This document shows positions 7,835 to 14,517 of a DNA stretch of 20,186 nt, piece by piece (position 1 is the stretch's first letter; each line of letters starts with the position of its first letter). Made by a program: the position numbers and the translations under genes. The stretch is taken from contig CAZXCE010000072.1 of assembly GCA_964639175.1 (NCBI GenBank), forward strand, positions 1 through 20,186, read 5' to 3'. Under the pieces are notes generated by a model. It was not told the DNA's origin. It saw only the letters and a program-made list of their open reading frames with translations, and searched no databases. This stretch comes from JACQXX01 sp964639175. GTDB taxonomy: Bacteria; Acidobacteriota; Blastocatellia; Chloracidobacteriales; Chloracidobacteriaceae.

Positions 7835-8950
7835 ATGACTGAACAATTTTCGCCGTCAGGAGCCGACCGTGAACTGCTGGTCTGGTCACTGGGGGAAGTT
7901 GATTATGTGGATGGGCTACGGTTACAGGAGGTTCTGGTTGACCTTCGCAAAGAAGGAAAAATCCCGGATGCCCTGGTGTTTCTGGAACATCCGCCGGTAC
8001 TGACCCTGGGGCGTGGTGCTGACAAAACCAATATTGTCGCCACGCCGACATTTCTGGAAGGGGCCGGAATCGAAGTCCACGAAACTGGACGGGGCGGGGA
8101 AGTGACGTTTCACGGTCCAGGGCAACTGGTTGGCTATCCAATTATTGACTTAAACCCGGATCGGCGCGATGTGCGGCGCTATATGCGCGACCTGGAGCAG
8201 GTCATCATCCAGGCTCTGGCTGAACTGGGAATTGAATCAGGCCGCATTGACGGCCTGACCGGTGTGTGGATCGGTTCGCGAAAAATCGCGGCCATGGGCG
8301 TGCGGATTTCCCGGTGGGTGACGTCGCACGGCTTTGCCCTCAATGTCAACACGGCGCTCGATTACTTCAACCTGATCGTGCCCTGTGGCATTCGAGACAA
8401 AGGTGTGACTTCCATCGCCGAAGTGTTGGGCCGGGATATCGAATTTTCAGAAGTCGAACCATTGATTCTGAAGCACTTCGGCGAGGTTTTCGGTCGGACG
8501 ATTACGCCGAAGACGATTGAGCATGAATCCATCCAGGTGGTGATTGGCCATCGGCACAAAAACAAGGTCGAATATTTATTACTGCACCGTGTTCCAGAAA
8601 GTGGAGGCTTCTGGCAACCAGTCACCGGCACCATCGAACGCAAACGCAATGAAACACCCTTTGAAGCGGCCAATCGCGAAGTCTTTGAAGAGACGGGATT
8701 TGAGCTCCACATCACACCGCTAGACTATGTTCACAGCTTTATGATTGACCCGATTTACCAGAAGAAAGGCATGAAATCGCCGATTTTTAACCGGGAGCAT
8801 TCTTTTACTGCCCGGGCGCCACATCGCGAAGTGCGGCTTGCCGTGAACGAACACAGCGAGTACGAGTGGTTGGATTACGAATCAGCCAAAAAGCGATTGA
8901 TGTGGCGCGGCAATCATCGAGCCTTTGAATTGGCGAGCCGGATTTTGTGA
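7835..8950 (+). CDS. lipB: LipB octanoyltransferase fused to a NUDIX hydrolase domain
   Basis: 371 residues with AAAGGA 7 bases before the ATG. Residues about 1-222 are a complete octanoyl-ACP:protein N-octanoyltransferase, which moves octanoate from acyl carrier protein to lipoyl domains in the cytoplasm. Visible are the RGGEVTFHGPGQL motif (86-98), the catalytic-site lysine in GSRKIAAMG (K150) and the nucleophilic cysteine in PCGIRDKGVTS (C184). Residues about 230-371 form a NUDIX domain whose FWQPVTG and EHSEYEWLDY segments resemble dihydroneopterin-triphosphate diphosphatase (NudB)-like proteins. Its NUDIX box spans 265-289: E-x7-REVFEETGF is intact, but there are seven rather than five residues between the leading glycine and the first glutamate. 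LipB alone is usually about 210-230 residues, so this is a true fusion in one frame. No lipA gene is in the window. The substrate of the NUDIX half is unknown. Confidence 0.95.
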   Translation: MTEQFSPSGADRELLVWSLGEVDYVDGLRLQEVLVDLRKEGKIPDALVFLEHPPVLTLGRGADKTNIVATPTFLEGAGIEVHETGRGGEVTFHGPGQLVGYPIIDLNPDRRDVRRYMRDLEQVIIQALAELGIESGRIDGLTGVWIGSRKIAAMGVRISRWVTSHGFALNVNTALDYFNLIVPCGIRDKGVTSIAEVLGRDIEFSEVEPLILKHFGEVFGRTITPKTIEHESIQVVIGHRHKNKVEYLLLHRVPESGGFWQPVTGTIERKRNETPFEAANREVFEETGFELHITPLDYVHSFMIDPIYQKKGMKSPIFNREHSFTARAPHREVRLAVNEHSEYEWLDYESAKKRLMWRGNHRAFELASRIL

Positions 8951-8974
8951 AAACTGGTTCACAAAGGAAATTTC

Positions 8975-9051
8975 ACCACAGAGGACACAGAGGGCCACGG
9001 AGGCAAATCATTCACTTGTAATTTCTCTGTGTCCTCTGTGTCCTCTGTGGT
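8975..9051. repeat. Long inverted repeat (ACCACAGAGGACACAGAGG arms)
   Basis: Perfect 19-base arms at 8975-8993 and 9033-9051, with imperfect pairing continuing inward (GCCACGGAG against CTCTGTGT). The right arm itself is three 9-base units of the CTCTGTGTC type. It fills the gap between the LipB-NUDIX and lysoplasmalogenase genes. A transcript could form a long hairpin, but there is no T-run after it, so a classical terminator is not supported. It looks like a dispersed palindromic repeat. Confidence 0.8.
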
Positions 9052-9111
9052 TCAAAATGTCTTAATCACCCGTTTTTAATTTCTCAACTTATCCCGAACC
9101 CCCAAACTCCT

Positions 9112-9768
9112 ATGTCACACACTTCCCAAACTCTGACCTCCAAGCTTTCAATGGTCATTCTGTTTTCAGCCCTGGCCCATCTGTGGTGCGAAAACATTGG
9201 CCCCTGGTATGGTATTTTCCTGTTCAAGCCGCTGACCATGGTGCTCATCATCTGGCTGGCGGCCCAGGCTGAGTCGCGAGTCTCGCCACATTACAAACGA
9301 ATGATCGTCATTGGGCTCATTTTTTCGCTCGGTGGTGACATCCTGTTGATCGGCAAGGCCTCAGAGTTGATGTTTCTTCTGGGACTGGGAAGCTTCCTGA
9401 TTGCACATCTTTTTTATATCGCTGCGTTTATACCCGATGCCTCGCCGCTCCAGCCTTCGGGGTGGAACTTTCCGTTACTGCTATATGGACTCTCAATTGG
9501 AATGATTGTCTACCCCAGGTTGGGAGGAATGACCATTCCGGTCGTGATCTATATGGCTGTCATCTTCTTTATGGCGTATCAGGCCACGAATCGCTGCGAA
9601 TTTTCCGACAAGGAAGGCCGGGCGCTGGCCTTTATTGCGGCGGTGCTGTTTGTATTTTCCGATTCGTGCATTGCCATCAACCGGTTTTATGCTCCGTTTG
9701 AATCCGCTAATGTCTGGATTATGAGCACCTATTTTCTGGCCCAATACCTGTTTGCACGGTCAATTTGA
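9112..9768 (+). CDS. YhhN/TMEM86-family lysoplasmalogenase
   Basis: 218 residues, almost entirely hydrophobic, with about seven to eight membrane helices, the usual size for this family. Conserved family segments are visible: SLGGDILLI, LGSFLIAHLFYIAAF, FVFSDSCIAINRF and the C-terminal STYFLAQYLFA; the aspartates within the membrane segments are thought to be catalytic. Characterised relatives (TMEM86B, bacterial YhhN-like enzymes) hydrolyse the vinyl-ether bond of lysoplasmalogens, giving an aldehyde and a glycerophospho-base. No clear ribosome binding site precedes the ATG; the leader CCCGAACCCCCAAACTCCT has none. Flanked by repeats on both sides, it appears to be transcribed alone. Family assignment is good; actual activity is inferred. 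Confidence 0.85.
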   Translation: MSHTSQTLTSKLSMVILFSALAHLWCENIGPWYGIFLFKPLTMVLIIWLAAQAESRVSPHYKRMIVIGLIFSLGGDILLIGKASELMFLLGLGSFLIAHLFYIAAFIPDASPLQPSGWNFPLLLYGLSIGMIVYPRLGGMTIPVVIYMAVIFFMAYQATNRCEFSDKEGRALAFIAAVLFVFSDSCIAINRFYAPFESANVWIMSTYFLAQYLFARSI

Positions 9769-9775
9769 GGAAAGA

Positions 9776-9801
9776 CCGGGTTCCGGGTTCCGGGTTCCGG
9801 G
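9776..9801 (+). repeat. Intergenic heptamer tandem repeat, unit TTCCGGG
   Basis: A partial unit (CCGGG, 9776-9780) then three perfect TTCCGGG units, starting eight bases after the lysoplasmalogenase stop. The same unit, reverse-complemented, recurs at 14599-14619. Confidence 0.85.
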
Positions 9802-9858
9802 TTTTCGAACAAATAACCTTTTCTCAAAATCAATCAACCCCGCATCCTTATAACCTGG

Positions 9859-10020
9859 ATGGTTTCTATGTTTAAAGAGCCCGAAAATGAGATTGCGCTG
9901 GCTGGTATCGGGATGATTGGGGCGGTGCTTTTGGGGTTAGGTTTTCGCTGGACTGCTTTCAGTTTTATAGGTATTGGACTTCTGGCAGTCTTCTTTGTAA
10001 ACCGTCCCTTGAAGAAATAG
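9859..10020 (+). CDS. Small two-helix membrane protein, unknown
   Basis: 53 residues from ATG 9859 (or 50 from ATG 9868, which has GGATGG just upstream). The short charged start (FKEPENE) is followed by two hydrophobic stretches, IALAGIGMIGAVLLGLGF and FSFIGIGLLAVFFV, and a basic tail RPLKK. This pattern of acidic N-terminus, two helices and a positive C-terminus fits a small inner-membrane protein. I recognise no family. It lies between a heptamer repeat and the antitoxin-like gene, 55 bases before the latter. It could be a non-functional reading frame, but its composition is more protein-like than chance. Confidence 0.45.
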   Translation: MVSMFKEPENEIALAGIGMIGAVLLGLGFRWTAFSFIGIGLLAVFFVNRPLKK

Positions 10021-10062
10021 AAAAATCTTAAAGAAGAGAATTCTCACTTTGAAAATAGTCTT

Positions 10063-10068
10063 GGAGGG
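10063..10068 (+). promoter_or_regulatory. Strong ribosome binding site of the antitoxin-like gene
   Basis: GGAGGG lies 7 bases before ATG 10076, one of the best Shine-Dalgarno matches in the window. It fixes the start over the TTG at 10049. Confidence 0.75.
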
Positions 10069-10075
10069 AAAAGAG

Positions 10076-10294
10076 ATGAGCGTTGTGACAATTGAAGGTA
10101 TTATTCAGGATGGAAAGATCGAACTACTTGAAAAGGTTGATCTTCCTGACCAAACAAGGGTTTACGTCGTTGTACCGGATTTCTCAGTCAGAGAGGTAAA
10201 ACAAAGGTTGGCACGAATCGCAAGTCCACGGTTAAAAGATCGGTCACAAATCAAAGATTTTGTGATTGAAATGGTTGAGGCAGAACAAGAATGA
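10076..10294 (+). CDS. Small antitoxin-like protein (AF2212/DUF104 type)
   Basis: 72 residues. The N-terminal half, VTIEGIIQDGKIELLEKVDLPDQTRVYVVVP, follows the pattern of AF2212-like/DUF104 proteins (I-x-G-x-[IY]-x-[ND]-G-x-[IL]-x-L-x4-x-LP-x-x-T-x-V-x-V), annotated as antitoxins of VapBC-like pairs. The C-terminal half is a charged helix (VREVKQRLARIA, then DFVIEMVEAEQE). In normal toxin-antitoxin loci the partner is a PIN-domain toxin. Here the next gene overlaps by four bases (ATGA) and encodes a retropepsin-like protease instead, so the two are almost certainly translationally coupled. Whether it binds DNA, guards or recruits the protease, or is its substrate cannot be read from sequence. 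Confidence 0.72.
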   Translation: MSVVTIEGIIQDGKIELLEKVDLPDQTRVYVVVPDFSVREVKQRLARIASPRLKDRSQIKDFVIEMVEAEQE

Positions 10295-10665
10295 CCAGCT
10301 ATGATTCAATTCGATTTGATCCGCCAGCGCCATTGGCTCTGGTAGTCATAAAAAACCCTCAAAATGGCAAAACAGTCATTGATGTTCCAATGCTGATTGA
10401 TACTGGGGCCGACCTTACGTTGATACCTTCCAGTTTTGTTGGTCCATTGGAGTTGAATAAAACTGGCCAACTCTATGAACTAGAGGGGTTTGACGGTAAA
10501 ATTAGCTATGCTGAGGTTATAGCGGTTGAGATTTGTTTTGAGGGGAGAATATTTAAAGGTCAATTTCTGTTGAGTACCCAATCCTGGGGTGTCGTTGGCC
10601 GAAATATTCTAAATCTACTTACCTTGTCTTGTGACGGACCAAACCAAACCTGGTCAATAAAGTAA
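10291..10665 (+). CDS. Retropepsin-like aspartic protease (clan AA)
   Basis: 124 residues, the size of a single-domain retropepsin that would act as a homodimer. The active-site loop is DTGADLTLIP (about residues 34-43, preceded by the hydrophobic strand DVPMLI), and the second conserved element is GVVGRNILNLL near residue 102, comparable to the GRN/D turn-helix of retroviral proteases. No signal peptide or membrane segment is present, so it should be cytoplasmic. Related small clan AA proteins are scattered through bacteria and archaea; their substrates are unknown. Its ATG lies inside the end of the antitoxin-like gene. There is no reverse transcriptase, integrase or other retroelement gene nearby, so it is not part of a retroelement here. 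Confidence 0.78.
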   Translation: MTSYDSIRFDPPAPLALVVIKNPQNGKTVIDVPMLIDTGADLTLIPSSFVGPLELNKTGQLYELEGFDGKISYAEVIAVEICFEGRIFKGQFLLSTQSWGVVGRNILNLLTLSCDGPNQTWSIK

Positions 10666-10698
10666 AGAAATAGCCTCATTGAGGTTAAAAAGTATTCA

Positions 10699-13266
10699 AT
10701 GCCTTCACCTGTTTTATCTCGTCTGCCCATTGACGCTCTCGCCTCAGGCATCACGTCAGCCCTCAATCGCGTTTCAAACCTGATCCTCGAAGCACCTCCC
10801 GGAGCCGGGAAAACAACCCGCGTTCCAGCTTTGCTCATGCACCATATCGCCGGACAGGTCCTGGTGCTTGAACCACGCCGGTTAGCTACCCGCATGGCAG
10901 CGCGACACGTTGCCGCAGAACAAAACTGCGCTGTCGGAAGTCTGGTTGGCTATCAGGTCCGGTTTGAAGATGTCACCAGCGCTCAAACCCGACTGACATT
11001 TTTGACCGAAGGTGTATTTCTGCGGCGACTTTTGACTGATCCTACACTGGCTGGGGTGAGCGTGGTCGTGTTGGATGAATTTCACGAACGTCACCTCCAG
11101 ACTGATCTTGCGATTTCGCTTCTGAAGCGATTGCAACAAACCACACGACCTGACCTGAAGCTTGTGGTGATGTCGGCCACGCTGAATTCAGCGCCGATTG
11201 CTGCCTTTTTGGGAAACTGCGAAGTGTTGCGATCAGAAGGGAAACTGTTTGAGGTTGAAACCGGGTTTGCCAGGCAGTCTGATCAGCGTCCACTGGCCGA
11301 ACAGGTCGTCAGTGCCCTCAAGCAACTGGCTGGTGATCGAGGGGTGGATGGCGATGTGCTGGTGTTTCTTCCAGGTGCCGCCGAAATCAGAAAATGTCGT
11401 GACGTGTGCGAACCACTGGCGAAACTCCACAACTGGTTGGTGCTGCCCCTCCACGGAGACTTAACTCCTGAGGAGCAGGATCGGGCCGTCCGACCGGCTG
11501 AGCAGACCAAAATCATTCTGGCAACGAATGTAGCCGAATCATCCGTCACGATTGATGGCGTGGTGATCGTAATTGATTCGGGACTGGCTCGGGTAGCCAA
11601 AACGTCGCCCTGGACCGGGTTTTCATCGCTTGAAGTCGCCAAAGTCAGCCGTGCTTCAGTCATTCAACGGGCTGGACGGGCTGGGAGAACTCGTCCCGGA
11701 CGGTGTCTCCGATTGTTTACCCGGTTTGATTTTGAGGCTCGCCCGGAGCAGGACCTTCCGGAAATCAAACGGATTGATCTGGCTGAAACCCTGCTGGCAT
11801 TGCGAACACTGGGAATTGACCCGGCAACGCTGGACTGGTTTGATCCACCGCCCGAAGCCGCATTGTCGGCAGCCGATACCTTACTACGGCAGCTTGGTGC
11901 GACTGATAATGAAAATTCCTTAACTGAAACTGGTCGGAATATGGCGGTGCTGCCACTCCATCCACGTTTTTCACGCTTGCTGGTCGAGACCAAACGACAG
12001 GGAATTGCTTCGGAAGGCTGTATTCTGGCGGCACTGCTTGGGGAACGCGACATTCGGTTGGACTCACGGACGCAGCTCCATTCGTCACCTCAATCACGGC
12101 GTGGTGCAACGAGTTCTTCCTCCGATGTCCTTGAGCAATTTGATCTCTTTTGCGAAGCGGAACGGATGCGGTTTGTTCCCGACCGGCTGCGGATGCTGGG
12201 CCTTGATGTTGGAACCGTTCGGCGAGTCGAACGCGCCCGGCAGCAGTTGCGCCGTCTGATAACACCAGATAGAAACACTGTTTCTTCTGGCAATCTGGAT
12301 GAAGTCCTGTTGAAAACGGTTCTGGTGGCCTTTCCAGATCGCGTTGGGCGACGACGGACACGAACCTCAAAAGAATTCAGCCAGAAGGTAGTGCTTTCCA
12401 GCGGTGGTGAAGGAATCCTGGCTGAAACCAGTTCAGTACGTCAGGCTGAGTTTCTGGTGGCAGTTCAGGCCGAAGATCAGGCTGGAAAAGGCGTGCTTAT
12501 TCGGGTGGCTTCGGCGATAGAACCAGAATGGCTGCTCGAATTTTTCCCAGATCGAATTTCTGAAACCGAAGAAATGGTGTTTCATCCAGAAACACAGCGG
12601 GTTGATGTCTTTAGCCAGGTGCGCTTTGATCAGTTGGTGATTGATTTCAGCCAGCTTCGCAATCCCAATCCCGAGAAAGTCGCAGCGGAACTGGCCCGAG
12701 CCGCGCTGGCCGCCGGGCTGTTTCGCTTTGTTGAACAAGAAAAAATTGAGCGCTGGCTCGCACGTGTCGAGTTTGTCCGCACGGCTTTCCCGGAGAAAAA
12801 TTTCCCCGAATTTACCAGCGAAGTTTTGCACTCAGCCGTGGTTGATTTATGCCAGGGGTTGAAGAGTTTTGCGGAATTGCGCCAGATTGCCAATGATGAT
12901 TCGGTTGGCTTGCTGGCTCAATTGCGTGAACGACTCACAGGACAACAACGTGACTGGTTGGAACGCTTTGCGCCGGAATTTACATCGCTTTCAGGCCGAA
13001 AACGGGTCAAAATCAATTATGTCCTCGGTCAAAAACCCTGGGTCGCTTCACGATTGCAGGATTTCTTCGGAATGCAAACTGGGCCGATGATTGGTGGCGG
13101 CAATATTCCCGTTGTTTTGCACCTGCTGGCCCCAAGTCAGCGTCCGGTTCAGGTGACAACAGATTTAGCTGGATTTTGGGAACGCCATTATCCGCAAATT
13201 CGCCGTGAATTGTGCCGCCGCTACCCGAAACACGCATGGCCGGAAGACCCGAAAGCCAGAGGCTGA
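10699..13266 (+). CDS. hrpB: ATP-dependent helicase HrpB
   Basis: 855 residues, full length for HrpB. Motif I APPGAGKTT is at 32-40, motif II DEFH at 126-129 (the DExH variant usual in HrpB), motif III SAT at 159-161, and motif VI QRAGRAGR at 323-330. The middle carries the HA2-like region, and the C-terminus has the HrpB-specific domain including VLGQKPWVASRLQDFFG and ending CRRYPKHAWPEDP. It is a DEAH/RHA-like RNA helicase-type protein whose cellular function is poorly defined. Its start lies 33 bases after the protease gene with no clear ribosome binding site, so read-through from the upstream pair is possible. All helicase motifs are intact. Confidence 0.96.
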   Translation: MPSPVLSRLPIDALASGITSALNRVSNLILEAPPGAGKTTRVPALLMHHIAGQVLVLEPRRLATRMAARHVAAEQNCAVGSLVGYQVRFEDVTSAQTRLTFLTEGVFLRRLLTDPTLAGVSVVVLDEFHERHLQTDLAISLLKRLQQTTRPDLKLVVMSATLNSAPIAAFLGNCEVLRSEGKLFEVETGFARQSDQRPLAEQVVSALKQLAGDRGVDGDVLVFLPGAAEIRKCRDVCEPLAKLHNWLVLPLHGDLTPEEQDRAVRPAEQTKIILATNVAESSVTIDGVVIVIDSGLARVAKTSPWTGFSSLEVAKVSRASVIQRAGRAGRTRPGRCLRLFTRFDFEARPEQDLPEIKRIDLAETLLALRTLGIDPATLDWFDPPPEAALSAADTLLRQLGATDNENSLTETGRNMAVLPLHPRFSRLLVETKRQGIASEGCILAALLGERDIRLDSRTQLHSSPQSRRGATSSSSDVLEQFDLFCEAERMRFVPDRLRMLGLDVGTVRRVERARQQLRRLITPDRNTVSSGNLDEVLLKTVLVAFPDRVGRRRTRTSKEFSQKVVLSSGGEGILAETSSVRQAEFLVAVQAEDQAGKGVLIRVASAIEPEWLLEFFPDRISETEEMVFHPETQRVDVFSQVRFDQLVIDFSQLRNPNPEKVAAELARAALAAGLFRFVEQEKIERWLARVEFVRTAFPEKNFPEFTSEVLHSAVVDLCQGLKSFAELRQIANDDSVGLLAQLRERLTGQQRDWLERFAPEFTSLSGRKRVKINYVLGQKPWVASRLQDFFGMQTGPMIGGGNIPVVLHLLAPSQRPVQVTTDLAGFWERHYPQIRRELCRRYPKHAWPEDPKARG

Positions 13267-13371
13267 CAAAACCAGGGCTTGGGGCTGAAGATATTGGGCA
13301 GAAAGACCATCTGTGCTAGAAGAACATCAGGAGAGCATTCTGGAAAAAGAGGTGGCCCAGATACATCCTGA

Positions 13372-13461
13372 GATTGGTTTGAAAACCCTAACCCCGGTTG
13401 GGTATCCTGCGAGGAGAAGGTTCACACCAGCCTGAACACCCTGGAACGGAGGATTGCAGCC
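13372..13461 (+). other. Coding-like open stretch before the Rpn-like gene, no start codon
   Basis: The frame of the downstream gene stays open from a TGA at 13369-13371 and its last part reads HTSLNTLERRIAALETDQ, a plausible helix, but contains no ATG, GTG or TTG before 13462. A different frame over 13300-13428 also looks protein-like (LEEHQESILEKEVAQIHPE). This could be a decayed 5' end or chance. Confidence 0.3.
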
Positions 13462-14433
13462 TTGGAAACCGACCAGCTTCGCGATGATTATGACAGCCCC
13501 TGGAAAGAGGCACTGGACGATTATTTCAAAGACTTTCTGGAATTGCTGTTCCCGCTGGCTCACGATGGAATTGATTGGAGCGTGACGCCCATTTTACGCG
13601 ACAAGGAATTGCAGAAAGTCACGGCGACAGCCCAAAAGAGCCGCCAGGTAGCCGATAAGCTCAAAGAAGTCCGCACCCTGGATGGCCAAATCCGCTGGGT
13701 GCTGATCCACATTGAGGTTCAAAGCCAGTGGGAATCACACTTTCCGGAACGGATTCTTCGGTTTGACACCCGGTTGTTTGATGAATTTGGGAAGCACGTG
13801 GTGAGTCTGGTTGTGTTGGGAGACTCCAACCCGGACTGGAATCCAAATCAGTTTGGCTGGTCTTTTTGGGGATATGAACTCAAAATTCGGTTTCCGACGG
13901 TCAAGCTGACCAAACTCCACCAGGAAGGACTGGAGCAAAGCCAGAACCGGTTTGCTTCACTCGTGCTGGCCCATTTAAAAACGATGGAAACCAAAGGCGA
14001 ACCGGAAACCCGGCGGGAGTGGAAATTTCGGATTGTGCGTTCGCTCTATGAACGTGGGTACGAACGTGAAGACGTGCGCAAACTGTTTCGGCTGATTGAC
14101 TGGTTTATGCAGTTACCGCCAGAACTGGAAACCAAATTTCAGCGGGATTTAGAGGATTATGAGGAGCAAAACCATATGCCATATGTAACCAGCATTGAAC
14201 GCATGGCTGAAGCCCGAGGGAAAGCTGAAGGGAAAGCTGAAGGCCGATTACTTTCAAAAATTGAAACCCTGTTGTTACTGCTTGAAACCCGATTTGGGGT
14301 GGTGGATTCAAATCTCGCCAAAATGATTCAGGCGATTGAGACTGAAGAACTTCTGAATCTTCTGCACAAGCAAGCCGTCCTTGCGGCGACGATTGACGAA
14401 TTCATCGAGTTCTTCCAAAAACACCGTGCCTGA
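13462..14433 (+). CDS. Rpn-like PD-(D/E)XK nuclease-family protein
   Basis: 323 residues from a TTG start with GGAGG 9 bases upstream. The N-terminus DDYDSPWKEALDDYF and the strand WVLIHIEVQSQ, carrying an E-x-Q pair in place of E-x-K, fit the recombination-promoting nuclease (Rpn)/transposase-associated PD-(D/E)XK group. A conserved helical block (RFDTRLFDEF, then WKFRIVRSLYERGY) follows. The C-terminus has a KAEGKAEGR linker and a helix ending AVLAATIDEFIEFF, resembling the DUF4351-like tails of these proteins. E. coli Rpn relatives are DNA endonucleases; for this subgroup function is unproven. Such genes usually occur in many copies per genome. A 55-56 bp repeat copy starts 18 bases after its stop. 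Confidence 0.75.
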   Translation: METDQLRDDYDSPWKEALDDYFKDFLELLFPLAHDGIDWSVTPILRDKELQKVTATAQKSRQVADKLKEVRTLDGQIRWVLIHIEVQSQWESHFPERILRFDTRLFDEFGKHVVSLVVLGDSNPDWNPNQFGWSFWGYELKIRFPTVKLTKLHQEGLEQSQNRFASLVLAHLKTMETKGEPETRREWKFRIVRSLYERGYEREDVRKLFRLIDWFMQLPPELETKFQRDLEDYEEQNHMPYVTSIERMAEARGKAEGKAEGRLLSKIETLLLLLETRFGVVDSNLAKMIQAIETEELLNLLHKQAVLAATIDEFIEFFQKHRA

Positions 14434-14450
14434 CGAAGTTCAGACACAAC

Positions 14451-14506
14451 GATCAATCGTCGAAGCCGCGCACAATTGAAAGCGGTGTCAAGTGAGCCGC
14501 ACTCCA
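14451..14506 (+). repeat. Dispersed-type repeat, copy A
   Basis: A 56-base unit beginning GATCAATCGTCGAAGCCGCG and containing CACAATTGAAAGCGG. It matches copy B at 14541-14595 with only a few changes and one extra base; the copies are 90 bases apart in the same orientation. Confidence 0.85.
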
Positions 14507-14517
14507 AAAAAGGCACA

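Noticed and set aside
8975..9051. Intrinsic terminator after lipB-NUDIX
   Set aside because: The hairpin is strong but is followed by TTCAAAATG, not a T-run.
10291..10665. Retrovirus- or retrotransposon-derived element
   Set aside because: Only a protease-like domain is present; there is no reverse transcriptase, RNase H, integrase or terminal repeat.
11765..12370. 201-codon minus-strand open frame
   Set aside because: It lies inside hrpB, antisense to conserved helicase sequence.
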